In this document: in pieces, positions 30,442 to 40,230 of the stretch
Layout of the letters: each line of letters starts with the position of its first letter
Position numbering within the stretch: the stretch's first letter is position 1
Source of the DNA: Actinomycetes bacterium
GTDB taxonomy: Bacteria; Actinomycetota; Acidimicrobiia; Acidimicrobiales; Bog-793
NCBI GenBank assembly: GCA_021829645.1
Contig: JAKBPI010000021.1
Location: forward strand, 1 to 43,593
Reading direction: 5' to 3'
DNA length: 43,593 bases
Program-made: the position numbers and the translations under genes
Notes under the pieces: model-generated
Database searches by the model: none
What the model was told of the DNA's origin: nothing
Seen by the model: only the letters and a program-made list of their open reading frames with translations

Positions 30442-30768
30442 ATGGCAGACGCCTCACGACAGCGGATCAGAATTCGCCTTAAGGCATATGATCACGAAAT
30501 TGTGGATCAATCAACCAAAAAAATAGTAGAGACTGTTTTACGTACACAGGCAAAAGTAAAAGGCCCCGTGCCCTTGCCTACGGAGATGCACCGTTATACG
30601 GTAATCCGCTCTCCTCATAAGCACAAAGACAGTCGCGAACATTTTGAGATGAGGATTCACAAGCGTTTGTTGGATATCGTAGATCACACAGCCAAGACAG
30701 TAGACTCCCTGCAAAGGTTGGATCTGCCTGCCGGTGTCGATATAGAAATAAAAATTCAATCGGCATAG
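30442..30768 (+). CDS. rpsJ: small ribosomal subunit protein uS10 (108 aa)
   Basis: 30S head protein (NusE), also part of antitermination complexes. It has [40 protein letters not shown] and [16 protein letters not shown]. It follows tuf by 5 nt and is closed off by a strong terminator 13 nt after its stop, so it is not co-transcribed with rplC as in the usual S10 operon. Confidence 0.98.
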   Translation: MADASRQRIRIRLKAYDHEIVDQSTKKIVETVLRTQAKVKGPVPLPTEMHRYTVIRSPHKHKDSREHFEMRIHKRLLDIVDHTAKTVDSLQRLDLPAGVDIEIKIQSA

Positions 30769-30781
30769 CATAATAAACGAA

Positions 30782-30820
30782 AACTACGGTTGCCAATGTT
30801 TTTGGCAACCGTAGTTCTTT
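30782..30820 (+). terminator. strong intrinsic terminator after rpsJ
   Basis: AACTACGGTTGCCAA (30782-30796) and TTGGCAACCGTAGTT (30802-30816) form a perfect 15-bp stem with a TGTTT loop, followed by CTTTT. The clearest factor-independent terminator in the window. Confidence 0.85.
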
Positions 30821-30905
30821 TAACCGGCATAAAACAGGTTCCAAAGATTTTTACTAGGCTGTTTTTAGAGATTGTGATTTTTTTCCAAGATCGCAGGTTT
30901 TTTGA

Positions 30906-30914
30906 TGCTATAGT
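30906..30914 (+). promoter_or_regulatory. extended -10 promoter of the rplC operon
   Basis: TGC directly before TATAGT (30909-30914) is an extended -10. It lies about 90 nt after the rpsJ terminator and 45 nt before the structured leader. No convincing -35 is seen. Confidence 0.45.
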
Positions 30915-30957
30915 ATCTAACTTGTAAGTGTCAGCTGTTTAGCTTTCAAATCGACGT

Positions 30958-31050
30958 CTGGGCGTGCCTAGCAATAGGGACCACCCAGCCAAAGATGTAA
31001 GCGCTCCGTGCGGAATACCCGCCGGAGCTTGCTTGTGCCAAGACTTGGCA
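30958..31050 (+). promoter_or_regulatory. structured 5' leader of the rplC operon (three hairpins)
   Basis: Hairpin 1: CTGGG (30958-30962) with CCCAG (30984-30988). Hairpin 2: GCTCC (31003-31007) with GGAGC (31024-31028), and inside it GCGG with CCGC. Hairpin 3: TGCCAAG (31036-31042) with CTTGGCA (31044-31050). The region lies between the probable promoter and rplC. A ribosomal-protein autoregulatory leader is a reasonable inference; its ligand is unknown. Confidence 0.5.
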
Positions 31051-31160
31051 TTGCCGGTACTTGCATGTTTGCGTATGACGCAAATTATAAAATGATGTGT
31101 TGAAAAGCGGTTTTACACTGCTGACTAGGTTTTGAAATAGCGGAAGGCGAGCAAAAAGCT

Positions 31161-31808
31161 ATGGCTACGAAAGCAATCGTAGGCGAGAAAGTTGGGATGA
31201 CCCAAGTTTTCGACTCCGAAAATCGAGCTGTGCCGGTAACGGTGCTGAGAGTTTCCCCTGTACGTGTTGTACAGGTCAAGACTAAAGACAAGGAAGGCTA
31301 TGATGCCCTCCAGATAACATACGGTGTTAAGGCAGCTTCCAAGCTCTCTAAGCCGGAAGCAGGCCACTTTAAAACCCATAACGTAGATCCGGGCAAAAAG
31401 CTGATTGAACTGCGCCTAGATGATATTTCCGCATACGAGGTTGGGCAAGAAATAGATGCTGGTCTCATCGCCAAGGGTGAAAAAGTTGACGTTACGGCTG
31501 TCAGTAAAGGTAAAGGGTTTGCCGGAGGCATGAAGCGCCATAACTTTAAAGGTCAAGGAGCTGCTCACGGTAATCACAAAAAGCACAGAGCTCCCGGCTC
31601 CATAGGAGCCTGTGCCACTCCGGCCAGGGTGTTCAAAGGTACAAGAATGGCCGGACACATGGGTCATGTCCAGGTGACGACATTGAATTTGGAAGTAGTC
31701 GAATCTGATCCAGAAAAGCAGCTCATTCTTCTAAAGGGCGCCATTCCCGGTCCACGAGGGGCTGTCGTAACGATTAGACAAAGTATCAAAGGAGGTGTGG
31801 CACAATGA
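31161..31808 (+). CDS. rplC: large ribosomal subunit protein uL3 (215 aa)
   Basis: Binds the 3' end of 23S rRNA early in assembly. It has GEKVGMTQVFD, the KGFAGGMKRHNFKGQGAAHG loop reaching the peptidyl transferase centre, HRAPGSIGACATPARVFKG and KGAIPGPRGA. The only upstream purine stretch (GGAAGG) is too distant for an ideal ribosome-binding site. First gene of a long run with overlaps; its end overlaps the rplD start by 4 nt. Confidence 0.98.
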   Translation: MATKAIVGEKVGMTQVFDSENRAVPVTVLRVSPVRVVQVKTKDKEGYDALQITYGVKAASKLSKPEAGHFKTHNVDPGKKLIELRLDDISAYEVGQEIDAGLIAKGEKVDVTAVSKGKGFAGGMKRHNFKGQGAAHGNHKKHRAPGSIGACATPARVFKGTRMAGHMGHVQVTTLNLEVVESDPEKQLILLKGAIPGPRGAVVTIRQSIKGGVAQ

Positions 31809-32599
31809 CTGCATCACTGACCCCGCTTGAGACAAAGACAGGGAAAGAAGCACTTCCGCTGCACACGGTCGACTACAGGACAACCGAAGGAACCGTAATA
31901 GGCTCCGTCGAGTTAGATAAATCTGTCTTTTCTCTTCCGGTCAATATCTCTTTGCTGCATCAAGTAGTAGTGGCGCAACTCGCCGCTAGGAGAAGCGGAA
32001 CTCAGAGTACCAGAACCAGAGCAGAAGTAAAAGGTGGTTCAGCCAAGCCTTTCAGACAGAAAGGTACGGGAAGTGCTCGACAGGGCTCTATTCGGGCACC
32101 TCACTTTACCGGCGGTGGCGTAGCTTTAGGACCAAAACCACGCAGTTATGATATGCGCACTCCAAAAAAAATGGTGAAGCAGGCTCTTGCTGTGGCTCTC
32201 TCGGATCGCGCTGCTTCAGAGCGGATTGTCGTCATAAACGAATGGAATTTCGTTGTACCAAAGACAAAAGAGGCTGTTGCAGCCCTGGATAATCTTGGTG
32301 TCTCCGGAAAGATACTGTTGGTAATCACAAGAGAAGACGAAACAGCGTTGCGCTCTTTTGCTAATCTTGGTTACGCTGTGACGATTCCGCGGGATCAGCT
32401 GACTGCTTACGATGTTTTGGGTTCGGACTACGTTATTTTTACCAAAGACACACTCTTGGGTGATTGTCAAATAACCGAAAAAGCCAAAACCACTCCATCA
32501 AAAGCAGAATCAGCCGCCAAAAAAACCACCAAAGCCAAGGTTGCTAAAGCAGAAGGCGTTGTCGCCGAAGATATCGTGAAAGCTGATGAGGAAATTTGA
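31805..32599 (+). CDS. rplD: large ribosomal subunit protein uL4 with a C-terminal extension (264 aa)
   Basis: Lines the exit tunnel. It has RSGTQSTRTRAEVKGG, KPFRQKGTGSARQGSIRAPH, GPKPRSYDMRTPKKM and the C-terminal Rossmann-like part. uL4 is usually 200-220 aa; the last 45 residues here (after DTLLGDCQITE) are an Ala/Lys-rich then acidic tail. A strong AAAGGAGG lies inside the rplC end. In some bacteria uL4 represses its own operon. Confidence 0.97.
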   Translation: MTASLTPLETKTGKEALPLHTVDYRTTEGTVIGSVELDKSVFSLPVNISLLHQVVVAQLAARRSGTQSTRTRAEVKGGSAKPFRQKGTGSARQGSIRAPHFTGGGVALGPKPRSYDMRTPKKMVKQALAVALSDRAASERIVVINEWNFVVPKTKEAVAALDNLGVSGKILLVITREDETALRSFANLGYAVTIPRDQLTAYDVLGSDYVIFTKDTLLGDCQITEKAKTTPSKAESAAKKTTKAKVAKAEGVVAEDIVKADEEI

Positions 32600-32600
32600 T

Positions 32601-32891
32601 ATGAACATCACCAAGAACGTATTAATCAAGCCCATCATTTCGGAAAAAACTTACAAAATGATGGACGAAGGGGCATACGTATTTGTCGTTGACCCCCGTG
32701 CTTCAAAAGTAGAAATCAAAGAAGAAGTGGAATCTGCATTTCAAGTGCGAGTGAAAAGCGTTAATACCCTCAATCGAGTGGGGAAGCGCAAGCGCAACAG
32801 AAGAACCCCGACTTTCGGACAACGCTCTGCTACAAAGCGGGCAATAGTGCGCTTGGTGGGCGAAGACCGCATACAACTGTTCGAGACCTGA
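32601..32891 (+). CDS. rplW: large ribosomal subunit protein uL23 (96 aa)
   Basis: Located at the tunnel exit, docking site for trigger factor and SRP. It has [20 protein letters not shown], the [19 protein letters not shown] strand and helix, and [14 protein letters not shown] chose the ATG at 32601 because GAGG lies nine bases upstream and the protein then starts MNITKNV; an ATG at 32586 lies inside rplD and adds five residues. Confidence 0.96.
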   Translation: MNITKNVLIKPIISEKTYKMMDEGAYVFVVDPRASKVEIKEEVESAFQVRVKSVNTLNRVGKRKRNRRTPTFGQRSATKRAIVRLVGEDRIQLFET

Positions 32892-32907
32892 TAGAAGGAA
32901 AATTAGA

Positions 32908-33744
32908 GTGGCAATACGTAAAAGAAAACCGACAAGTGCGGGAAGGCGTTTTCAAACTACTTCCGACTTTAGCGAAATTACAAAGGATAAGCCAGAAAAA
33001 ACCCTTCTGGTTTCCCTGCCTCCTTCTGGCGGTAGAAACAACTATGGGCGTAAAACAGCACGTCACAAAGGTGGCGGACATAAGCGTCAATATAGGATTA
33101 TTGACTTTTGGCGTGACAAAGACGGGGTCAAAGCTAAAGTAGCTGCCGTAGAGTACGACCCCAACAGAAACGCCAGAATTTTGCTTCTTCACTACTTTGA
33201 CGGCGAAAAGCGCTATATTTTGGCGCCTCAAAAAGTAGAAGTGGGAGATATTTTGGAGTCAGGGGAAAAAGCCGATATCAGGCCTGGGAATGCCCTCCCT
33301 CTTCGCTACATACCCGTCGGTTCCGTCATCCATAATGTGGAACTCAAACCAGGCGGAGGCGGTAAATTGGCTAGAGGTGCCGGCATGAGTGTACAGCTTG
33401 TCGCTAAAGACGGTCCTTATGCAACTTTGCGTCTGCCTTCTACCGAAATGAGAAGAGTACCACTCGACTGTAAAGCCACTCTCGGCGAAGTCGGTAATGC
33501 CGAAGTCGAGCTCATTTCTATTGGTAAAGCCGGACGTAACAGATGGAAGGGTGTAAGACCTCAGACAAGAGGTGTTGCTATGAACCCGGTTGATCACCCA
33601 CTCGGAGGTGGCGAAGGAAAGACATCCGGTGGACGTCACCCGGTATCACCTTGGGGTAAGCCAGAAGGCAGAACACGCGCCAAGCGTAAGACATCCGATG
33701 CAATGATCGTACGTCGTAGGCGTACTCGCGGTGCGAGAAGATAG
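32908..33744 (+). CDS. rplB: large ribosomal subunit protein uL2 (278 aa)
   Basis: Near the peptidyl transferase centre. It has [20 protein letters not shown], the [17 protein letters not shown] strand, [20 protein letters not shown] with the conserved His, and the basic C-terminus. The start is GTG, with AAGGA upstream. Standard length; rpsS follows after 14 nt. Confidence 0.98.
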   Translation: MAIRKRKPTSAGRRFQTTSDFSEITKDKPEKTLLVSLPPSGGRNNYGRKTARHKGGGHKRQYRIIDFWRDKDGVKAKVAAVEYDPNRNARILLLHYFDGEKRYILAPQKVEVGDILESGEKADIRPGNALPLRYIPVGSVIHNVELKPGGGGKLARGAGMSVQLVAKDGPYATLRLPSTEMRRVPLDCKATLGEVGNAEVELISIGKAGRNRWKGVRPQTRGVAMNPVDHPLGGGEGKTSGGRHPVSPWGKPEGRTRAKRKTSDAMIVRRRRTRGARR

Positions 33745-33758
33745 GCCAGGAGGATATT

Positions 33759-34037
33759 ATGCCGCGTAGCTTAAAAAAAGGACCTTTTGTTGATTCTCAC
33801 TTATTGCGCAAAGTGGATGTACTAAATACATCCGGCGAAAAGAAAGTGATCAAAACTTGGTCAAGGCGTTCAACGATAATACCGGACATGGTCGGTCATA
33901 CAATTGCTGTCCATGACGGACGCAAGCATGTGCCGGTCTATGTAACAGAATCCATGGTGGGGCATAAGCTCGGAGAGTTTGCTCCTACAAGGACATTCAA
34001 ATACCATGCCGGTCAAGAAAGACAAGGGAGACGTTAG
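33759..34037 (+). CDS. rpsS: small ribosomal subunit protein uS19 (92 aa)
   Basis: 30S head protein that pairs with uS13. It has [35 protein letters not shown] and [22 protein letters not shown] lies seven bases before the ATG. The stop overlaps the rplV GTG by one base. Confidence 0.98.
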   Translation: MPRSLKKGPFVDSHLLRKVDVLNTSGEKKVIKTWSRRSTIIPDMVGHTIAVHDGRKHVPVYVTESMVGHKLGEFAPTRTFKYHAGQERQGRR

Positions 34038-34714
34038 TGGGCACCAAGACAAACGAGCGTCCGGGCACAAAGGCCATACTCCGCTCATGCAGGATGTCAA
34101 GTTACAAAGTGCGTGAAGTCTTGAACCTTATCAGGGGGAAAAGTCTCAAGCAAGCTCTTGATATCTTGGACCATTTAGACAGACAAGCAGCTGTTGTGGT
34201 TGCCAAGCTAGTGCGATCCGCTGCTGCCAATGCCGAACATAACGAAATGTTGGATCGGGAAGAACTCTATGTGGCCGCCTGCTTTGCAGACGAAGCCGAC
34301 ACCCTTAAGAGGTGGAGACCCCGAGCAAGAGGACGTGCAACCAGAATCCGTAAGCGCGGTTGTCATATTACCGTTATTCTTGCCAAAATGCCAGAAGCCG
34401 ATATCGCTAGGATGCGTGCCAAAGAAGCCGCTAAGGCAGTTGACCTCAGAGCACGAAGAGTGGCGGGAGCCAAGAAAAGTCGCAATGAAGCCGAACTGAT
34501 CAATGCAGACACTGCGTTTGCTGTAAGTGAAGACTCGGCGACTGTGGAGCAGAATGAAACGAACGAGGAAACCGTCGATACAGACGAGGTCGTCGTGACT
34601 GATTCCTCAGGTGATGAAAGTGATGCAGAGATCGAAGCGGATGACGAATCGCTCTCAGAAACGACCACCGAAACCGAAGAAGAGGTAACAGAAATGAATG
34701 AAGGGGAACACTGA
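34037..34714 (+). CDS. rplV: large ribosomal subunit protein uL22 with a long acidic tail (225 aa)
   Basis: The core (residues about 10-125) has [29 protein letters not shown] and the tunnel-lining [20 protein letters not shown] hairpin. Typical uL22 is about 110-130 aa. Here about 75 further residues follow, rich in Glu, Asp, Thr and Ser, which should be disordered and solvent-exposed. GTG start inside the rpsS stop; the rpsC ATG overlaps its stop. Confidence 0.96.
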   Translation: MGTKTNERPGTKAILRSCRMSSYKVREVLNLIRGKSLKQALDILDHLDRQAAVVVAKLVRSAAANAEHNEMLDREELYVAACFADEADTLKRWRPRARGRATRIRKRGCHITVILAKMPEADIARMRAKEAAKAVDLRARRVAGAKKSRNEAELINADTAFAVSEDSATVEQNETNEETVDTDEVVVTDSSGDESDAEIEADDESLSETTTETEEEVTEMNEGEH

Positions 34715-35661
34715 TGGGACAGAAAGTCAACCCATACGGATTTCGTCTCGGAGTCACTACGGATTGGAAGTCCAAGTGGTTTGCCGACCGCGAGTACCAG
34801 TCTTCCCTTATTGAGGACATCAAAATTCGGGAGTATCTGAACGCTCAGCTCGAAGCAGCTGCGGTAAGCCGGATAGAGGTGGAAAGAACCCGTGACAGAC
34901 TTAGGATAGACGTGCATACTGCACGACCCGGTATAGTCATAGGTCGCAAAGGCCAAGAAGCGGACAGATTGCGCAAATATCTTGCCCAACTCACCAACAA
35001 CGCCAACGTGCAACTCAACATACAGGAGATCAAACAACCTGAGTTGGATGCCGCCTTGGTCGCACAGGGAATTGCTGATCAACTCGGAAAGCGTATAAGT
35101 TTTCGCCGGGCTATGAAAAGGGCGATGCAATCCGTTCAAAAAGCCGGAGCAGCCGGAATCAGAATTCAGTGTTCCGGACGTCTTGGAGGGGCAGAAATGG
35201 CTCGAAAAGAGTCTTACAGAGAAGGCAGAGTCCCCCTTCATACTTTGCGCGCTGATATAGATTACGGGTTTCGTGAAGCCCGGACGACTACGGGGCGTGT
35301 GGGTGTCAAAGTGTGGATTTACAAAGGCGATATAGTTCCTTATAAAGTTCAAGCGGAAGAAATTCGCACACAAAGTATTCCAGCAGTCAAGTACTCCGGT
35401 GATGCCAGGCCGCGTCGTATTGTAACAGCCGGCGGGGGGAAGAGAAGACCCCCAATTGATGTTGCCGATGATTCAATCGAGCTAAGTGAAGCAGACGTGA
35501 CGACAACATTTCAGATGAGTTCAGAGGAGACTTTGAGTCAAAAAGCACCCGATCTGAAGGATGACCAACTTGAGGAATTGCTGGCCGAAGAAGAAGAGAT
35601 AGAACGCAAGACAAGGGACCAGCATCACGACGTTCCTCATTTCCGTAAGGAGAAAGATTAA
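34714..35661 (+). CDS. rpsC: small ribosomal subunit protein uS3 with a C-terminal extension (315 aa)
   Basis: mRNA entry-channel protein. It has [13 protein letters not shown], a type-2 KH domain with the [12 protein letters not shown] loop, [20 protein letters not shown] and the [13 protein letters not shown] strand. uS3 is usually 210-240 aa, and the last 75 residues are an acidic extension ending in a His- and Lys-containing segment. It overlaps rplV by one base. Confidence 0.96.
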   Translation: MGQKVNPYGFRLGVTTDWKSKWFADREYQSSLIEDIKIREYLNAQLEAAAVSRIEVERTRDRLRIDVHTARPGIVIGRKGQEADRLRKYLAQLTNNANVQLNIQEIKQPELDAALVAQGIADQLGKRISFRRAMKRAMQSVQKAGAAGIRIQCSGRLGGAEMARKESYREGRVPLHTLRADIDYGFREARTTTGRVGVKVWIYKGDIVPYKVQAEEIRTQSIPAVKYSGDARPRRIVTAGGGKRRPPIDVADDSIELSEADVTTTFQMSSEETLSQKAPDLKDDQLEELLAEEEEIERKTRDQHHDVPHFRKEKD

Positions 35662-35663
35662 CC

Positions 35664-36098
35664 ATGTTGATGCCAAAAAAAGTAAAACACCGTAAGCAAC
35701 AGCGCGGTCGTATGACTGGCCTTACAAAAGGCGGGGAAACCATAGACTTTGGTGAGTATGCTATCCAGGCCTTGGAACCTGCATGGGTGACGGCCAGACA
35801 AATAGAAGCCGCTCGTATTGCTATGACCCGTCACATTCGGCGTGGCGGTAAAGTCTGGATCAGGGTTTTCCCGGATAAACCGGTAACCAAAAAACCCGCA
35901 GAGACAAGAATGGGTTCGGGTAAAGGTAACCCAGAACTTTGGGTGGCCGTGGTAAAGCCAGGGCGCATACTTTTTGAACTAGCAGGTGTGGATGAACAAC
36001 TGGCCAGAGCTGCCATGGAAAGGGCTATTCAAAAACTTCCTATGAAAGCCAAGTTTGTGGTAAGACAAGCAGCCACTGAAGAGAAGGTGACGATCTGA
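35664..36098 (+). CDS. rplP: large ribosomal subunit protein uL16 (144 aa)
   Basis: A-site tRNA contact protein. It has [56 protein letters not shown] with the conserved loop, and [10 protein letters not shown]. The ATG at 35664 follows AAGGAG by about 10 bases; a second ATG two codons later is possible. The stop overlaps the rpmC ATG. Confidence 0.97.
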   Translation: MLMPKKVKHRKQQRGRMTGLTKGGETIDFGEYAIQALEPAWVTARQIEAARIAMTRHIRRGGKVWIRVFPDKPVTKKPAETRMGSGKGNPELWVAVVKPGRILFELAGVDEQLARAAMERAIQKLPMKAKFVVRQAATEEKVTI

Positions 36099-36460
36099 TG
36101 CCGGCATTACGTGAATTTCGCGAATTGGACGACAATGAACTCCTGCAAGAACTTGACGATTATCGCAGAGAACTTTTTAACTTACGCTTCCAACTTGCAA
36201 CAGGTCGTTTAGATAATGTTTCCAGAATAAGAGAGGTAAAGCGGGAAATCGCCAGAATTATGACTCTTTTTACGGAAAGAGATCTTGGTATTGATCGTAG
36301 CGAATCTGACAAGAAAGCTCTGGAGCGGGAAAAAAGCGCCATAGAGCGTTCGGCTGAGGAGCCAAGGCGTAAAAGACTGCGTCAAAGCGAAAGCGACGAA
36401 GAGGTCGTAACTGACTTTAACCCTTCTTCTGAAGACGAATTGACAGAAGACGAAGTATAA
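36098..36460 (+). CDS. rpmC: large ribosomal subunit protein uL29 with an acidic extension (120 aa)
   Basis: The uL29 core is the first 65-70 residues ([40 protein letters not shown]). uL29 is normally 60-75 aa; the remaining 50 residues are highly charged, first basic and mixed ([13 protein letters not shown]), then acidic. The ATG overlaps the rplP stop. rpsQ follows after 10 nt. Confidence 0.93.
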   Translation: MPALREFRELDDNELLQELDDYRRELFNLRFQLATGRLDNVSRIREVKREIARIMTLFTERDLGIDRSESDKKALEREKSAIERSAEEPRRKRLRQSESDEEVVTDFNPSSEDELTEDEV

Positions 36461-36470
36461 GAGAGTAGAT

Positions 36471-36779
36471 ATGGTAGATCAAAAAAAAGATAACGAAACT
36501 GCTCAAGAGACTCTGATTTCATCCGAGCGGGAAAACAGGCGAAAGATACGAGAAGGTATTGTCGTATCGAATTCGATGGAAAAAACCTTGGTAGTAGCAC
36601 TGGTTGACAGGGTAAGGCACCGCAAATACGCCAAAACCGTTCTTCGGACAAAGCGCATTTATGCCCATGATACTGACGGGCTTGCTGGTGTAGGAGACAG
36701 AGTAAAAGTTCAAGAAACAAGGCCGCTTTCTAAATTGAAGAGATGGCGTCTTGTTGAGATTTTGGAGAAGGCAAGATGA
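36471..36779 (+). CDS. rpsQ: small ribosomal subunit protein uS17 (102 aa)
   Basis: 16S rRNA-binding OB-fold protein. The core begins near [20 protein letters not shown] and has [19 protein letters not shown] and [19 protein letters not shown]. The first 22 residues are a polar N-terminal extension, making it longer than the usual 80-90 aa. The end overlaps rplN by 4 nt. Confidence 0.96.
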   Translation: MVDQKKDNETAQETLISSERENRRKIREGIVVSNSMEKTLVVALVDRVRHRKYAKTVLRTKRIYAHDTDGLAGVGDRVKVQETRPLSKLKRWRLVEILEKAR

Positions 36780-37144
36780 TCCAGCAGGAATCACGGTTAA
36801 AAGTTGCCGACAACTCTGGTGCGCGCGAAGTTTTGTGTATAAAAGTACTGGGTGGGTCGCGTAGACGCTACGCCAGAATAGGCGATGTTTTTATTGCCAC
36901 CGTCAAAGACGCTACTCCGGGCGGAAACGTAAAAAAAGGTGATGTTGTGCGTTGCGTTGTGGTGCGCGCCAAGAAAGAGGTCAGAAGACCGGACGGCAGC
37001 TATATTCGTTTTGACGACAACGCCGCCGTTTTGATTAACGAGCAGTTGCAACCCCGTGGAACCAGAATTTTTGGTCCGGTGGGAAGAGAACTCAGGGAAA
37101 AGAAATTTATGCGTATAGTTTCTCTTGCGCCGGAGGTGATCTGA
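36776..37144 (+). CDS. rplN: large ribosomal subunit protein uL14 (122 aa)
   Basis: Intersubunit-bridge protein and docking site for ribosome silencing factor. It has [38 protein letters not shown] and [19 protein letters not shown]. Standard 122 aa length. It overlaps rpsQ by 4 nt and rplX by one base. Confidence 0.98.
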   Translation: MIQQESRLKVADNSGAREVLCIKVLGGSRRRYARIGDVFIATVKDATPGGNVKKGDVVRCVVVRAKKEVRRPDGSYIRFDDNAAVLINEQLQPRGTRIFGPVGRELREKKFMRIVSLAPEVI

Positions 37145-37449
37145 TGAAAATTAAAAAAGGTGACCACGTAGAGGTGCTTGCCGGTAAAGAAAAAGGTAAG
37201 CGCGGCGATGTTATAAGGGTACTACCTACCGACCAAACGGTTATCGTTGCCGGTGTCAACGTTGCCAAGAAACATAAAAAGGCAACCTCTGCCACCACCC
37301 AAGCGGGAATTATTGACAAAGATATGCCCATGGCACTTTCCAATGTGGCGCTCATATGTTCCAAAGACGGCCCCACTAGAGCTGGCTTTGCCTTTGATAA
37401 CAATGGTGAAAAATATCGTATTTGCAGAAAGTGCGGTGGAAAATTATGA
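37144..37449 (+). CDS. rplX: large ribosomal subunit protein uL24 (101 aa)
   Basis: Assembly-initiating protein with a KOW motif: [20 protein letters not shown] at the N-terminus, then [12 protein letters not shown] and the C-terminal [10 protein letters not shown] with a CxxC pair. Length is typical. Its TGA overlaps the rplE ATG by 4 nt. Confidence 0.97.
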   Translation: MKIKKGDHVEVLAGKEKGKRGDVIRVLPTDQTVIVAGVNVAKKHKKATSATTQAGIIDKDMPMALSNVALICSKDGPTRAGFAFDNNGEKYRICRKCGGKL

Positions 37450-38084
37450 CTGTAAGAAATTCAGGCAATGCTAGAGTTTCCCAGCAGGTGACTCCGGTTA
37501 CACCGGTTGCCGGAAAGGCCATGGGTTCTGCTGCCGAAAAGCCAAGACTGAAGCAAATCTATGAGACAGATCTAAGGTCCAAATTAAAAAACGAATTGGG
37601 GCTTAGCAATATTATGCAGGTTCCAACGTTTGAGAAGATAGTCCTTAATTCCGGAGTTGGAAGAGCAACCCAGCAAGCCTCTCTCCTTGACGGAGCTGTC
37701 AGAGACCTGACTCTCATTTCCGGTCAAAAGCCGGTTGTGACAAGAGCTCGTAAGTCTGTTGCAGGTTTCAAACTAAGAGAGGGAAATGCCATCGGAGCCA
37801 TGGTGACATTGCGTGGCGACAGAATGTGGGAATTTTTGGATCGTTTGATTTCTCTGGCTATTCCAAGAATAAGGGACTTCCGTGGTTTGCCGTCCAAGTC
37901 TTTTGACGGCCACGGCAACTATACTTTTGGAATTTCCGAGCAGTTAATTTTTCCGGAAATAGATTATGACAAGATTGATGCGGTCAGGGGAATGGACATA
38001 ACAATAGTAACAACGGCGAAAACCAATGCTGAAGGCAGGGCTTTACTTTCTGCTTTTGGTTTCCCTTTTAGGAAAGAAGGATAG
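37446..38084 (+). CDS. rplE: large ribosomal subunit protein uL5 with an N-terminal extension (212 aa)
   Basis: Binds 5S rRNA and contacts P-site tRNA. The core starts near [20 protein letters not shown] and has [34 protein letters not shown] and [18 protein letters not shown]. The first 28 residues are a polar extension absent from typical 180-aa uL5. I chose the ATG at 37446, overlapping the rplX stop; an in-frame ATG at 37422 lies inside rplX. Confidence 0.96.
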   Translation: MTVRNSGNARVSQQVTPVTPVAGKAMGSAAEKPRLKQIYETDLRSKLKNELGLSNIMQVPTFEKIVLNSGVGRATQQASLLDGAVRDLTLISGQKPVVTRARKSVAGFKLREGNAIGAMVTLRGDRMWEFLDRLISLAIPRIRDFRGLPSKSFDGHGNYTFGISEQLIFPEIDYDKIDAVRGMDITIVTTAKTNAEGRALLSAFGFPFRKEG

Positions 38085-38090
38085 TCGAAG

Positions 38091-38276
38091 ATGGCAAAGA
38101 AAGCACTTGTACAAAAGCAGATGCGTAAGCCAAAGTACAAAGTACAGGCCTATACGCGTTGCCGTAGGTGTGGCCGTCCAAAGGCGGTATTTCGTAAATT
38201 TGGTTTATGCAGGATTTGTCTGCGCGAATTGGTACATGCCGGTGAAGTTCCTGGCGTCACCAAGGCAAGCTGGTAG
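38091..38276 (+). CDS. rpsZ: small ribosomal subunit protein uS14, zinc-binding type Z (61 aa)
   Basis: The short zinc form: two CxxC pairs, [20 protein letters not shown], and the C-terminal GVTKASW. It lacks the longer insertion of zinc-free S14, so a zinc-free paralogue may exist elsewhere as in other actinobacteria. It starts 6 nt after rplE. Confidence 0.97.
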   Translation: MAKKALVQKQMRKPKYKVQAYTRCRRCGRPKAVFRKFGLCRICLRELVHAGEVPGVTKASW

Positions 38277-38287
38277 GAGGCATACTT

Positions 38288-38692
38288 ATGACTATGAGTG
38301 ATCCAATAGCTGATATGTTGACTCGTATCAGAAATGCCAACAGTGCTATGCACGATACGGTTTCCATGCCTGCATCCAAACTGAAATTGGCATTGGCAGA
38401 GATTCTAAAGCGTGAAGGTTACATATCATCATGCGAGTTGAGGACCAGCGCTGTCAAAAAAGACAACGTTTTAGAAATTGCTTTGAAGTATACGCATGAC
38501 AGAAAGCGCGCCATCGAAGGCTTGAAGCGTGTTTCAACCCCTGGATTGCGTGTCTATGCAAGAGCAGATTCTTTACCCAGAGTCTTGGGAGGACTTGGTG
38601 TGGCTGTAGTCTCAACAAGTCAAGGGCTTCTGACCGACAAGGAAGCCAGAGAACGTCAAGTAGGCGGCGAGGTTTTGTGTTATGTCTGGTAA
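38288..38692 (+). CDS. rpsH: small ribosomal subunit protein uS8 (134 aa)
   Basis: Central-domain 16S rRNA-binding protein. It has [33 protein letters not shown] and [20 protein letters not shown], ending with the GGEVLCYVW segment. TAGGAGG precedes the ATG by eight bases; a second in-frame ATG two codons on is possible. A 72-nt gap separates it from rplF. Confidence 0.97.
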   Translation: MTMSDPIADMLTRIRNANSAMHDTVSMPASKLKLALAEILKREGYISSCELRTSAVKKDNVLEIALKYTHDRKRAIEGLKRVSTPGLRVYARADSLPRVLGGLGVAVVSTSQGLLTDKEARERQVGGEVLCYVW

Positions 38693-38764
38693 AGGCAGCA
38701 TGATCCGTAACCTAAGCAAGAAAGCCCCTGCTGTATTAGATATAAGAAAGGAAGGGCCGTATAA

Positions 38765-39304
38765 ATGTCACGTATAGGCCGTCTCCCTATTCCAGTTCCC
38801 AGCGGTGTAGACGTAAAAATTGAAAGCGATAAAGTTATCGTCAAAGGACCTAAAGGTCAGCTGGAAAGACAATTGCCTTCTTTGATAACCCTAGAGTCTA
38901 GTGGCAATGAAATTTTGGTTTCCAGGAGTGACGACAGCCGTAAAGCTAAATCTTTGCACGGACTTTTCCGTACTTTAGTTGCCAACATGGTGACTGGGGT
39001 TAGTGCCGGGTTTGCTAAAGAGTTAGAAATTATAGGCGTTGGGTACAGGGCTACTCTTAAGAATCCCACACAACTGGAATTGGCTCTCGGGTTTAGTCAT
39101 CCGGTATCTGTGCCTGCTCCAGACGGTATTACTTTTGAAGTACCCGTTCCTACCAGAATTACGGTGCGCGGTATAGACAAAGAATCTGTTGGGCAGGTGG
39201 CTGCTGACATCAGAAAAATTCGCAAGCCAGAACCTTATAAAGGTAAGGGTGTTCGTTACGTAAACGAAGTCGTATTGCGCAAAGCAGGGAAGGCCGGTAA
39301 GTAA
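38765..39304 (+). CDS. rplF: large ribosomal subunit protein uL6 (179 aa)
   Basis: Sits near the sarcin-ricin loop. It has [33 protein letters not shown], the [10 protein letters not shown] motif and [18 protein letters not shown] with the conserved loop, then a basic end. AAAGGAAG lies upstream of the ATG. The stop overlaps the rplR ATG by one base. Confidence 0.98.
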   Translation: MSRIGRLPIPVPSGVDVKIESDKVIVKGPKGQLERQLPSLITLESSGNEILVSRSDDSRKAKSLHGLFRTLVANMVTGVSAGFAKELEIIGVGYRATLKNPTQLELALGFSHPVSVPAPDGITFEVPVPTRITVRGIDKESVGQVAADIRKIRKPEPYKGKGVRYVNEVVLRKAGKAGK

Positions 39305-39663
39305 TGCAGACCGCAACAGTCCACGAATTGAGAATCAAGCGCCACAAAAGACTGCGCAAAAAAGTATCAGGAGACGTCTCACGTCCCCGGTTGGCCGTAT
39401 TTCGTTCCAACAAGCACATATCGGTGCAGCTGATCGACGATGCTTCCGGTCGTACTTTGGCGGCGGCGTCCACATATGAAAAAGGTCTTAAGATAAAAGA
39501 TACCGGCAATGTAGCCGCAGCTCAGGTCATAGGAAAGTTAATTGCTGAACGCGCCAAAGAAAAAGATATTAAAAAAGTTGTCTTTGACCGCGGCGGCAAT
39601 AAATATCACGGAAGAGTGGCTGCCATAGCTGAGGCAGCCAGGGAAAGCGGATTGGAGTTATAG
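39304..39663 (+). CDS. rplR: large ribosomal subunit protein uL18 (119 aa)
   Basis: 5S rRNA-binding protein. It has [34 protein letters not shown] and [20 protein letters not shown]. Standard length and fold. Its TAG overlaps the rpsE GTG by one base. Confidence 0.98.
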   Translation: MQTATVHELRIKRHKRLRKKVSGDVSRPRLAVFRSNKHISVQLIDDASGRTLAAASTYEKGLKIKDTGNVAAAQVIGKLIAERAKEKDIKKVVFDRGGNKYHGRVAAIAEAARESGLEL

Positions 39664-40199
39664 TGGCCGAAACCCAATATGAAGAAAGAACCATTTCGGT
39701 TAATAGAGTAGCTAAAGTCGTAAAAGGCGGTAGAAGGTTTTCTTTCACGGCTTTGATGGTCATTGGCGACGGCAAGGGGCAGGTAGGACTTGGCTATGGA
39801 AAAGCAAAAGAAGCCGGTCTTGCTGTGCAAAAGGGTATTGAGGAAGCAAAGAAAAATATGTTTTCTGTGCCTCTTGCAGGTTCCACCATCACCCATCAGG
39901 TTCTAGGTAAAGCAGGGGCAGGAAAAATTATCATGAAGCCTGCCGCACCCGGAACGGGTGTAATAGCCGGAGGAGCAGCACGTGCAATTTTGGAAATGGC
40001 CGGAGTGCATGACATCGTCGCTAAATCCCTGGGGACTTCCAATGCTATAAATGTAGCCCACGCCACAGTGGCTGCCCTGAAGTTGTTGCGACGTCCGGAT
40101 GAAGTCGCAAGACTAAGAGGTAAATACGAAGATGAAATTTCCCCCAAAGGTCTATTGAATGCCTTTAGGGAAACAGAAAAGCTCAACCGATTAGCATAG
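39663..40199 (+). CDS. rpsE: small ribosomal subunit protein uS5 (178 aa)
   Basis: Decoding-fidelity protein. It has the double-stranded-RNA-binding N-terminal part with [20 protein letters not shown] and [12 protein letters not shown], and the C-terminal segment [15 protein letters not shown] and [14 protein letters not shown]. The start is GTG, overlapping rplR by one base. Confidence 0.98.
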   Translation: MAETQYEERTISVNRVAKVVKGGRRFSFTALMVIGDGKGQVGLGYGKAKEAGLAVQKGIEEAKKNMFSVPLAGSTITHQVLGKAGAGKIIMKPAAPGTGVIAGGAARAILEMAGVHDIVAKSLGTSNAINVAHATVAALKLLRRPDEVARLRGKYEDEISPKGLLNAFRETEKLNRLA

Positions 40200-40230
40200 G
40201 GTAATCAAGTAAAGATTAAGGAATGCAGTG

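Noticed and set aside
34363-35373. 336-codon minus-strand ORF
   Set aside because: Antisense shadow of rplV and rpsC; the Ser/Val-rich translation mirrors the acidic tail of uL22.
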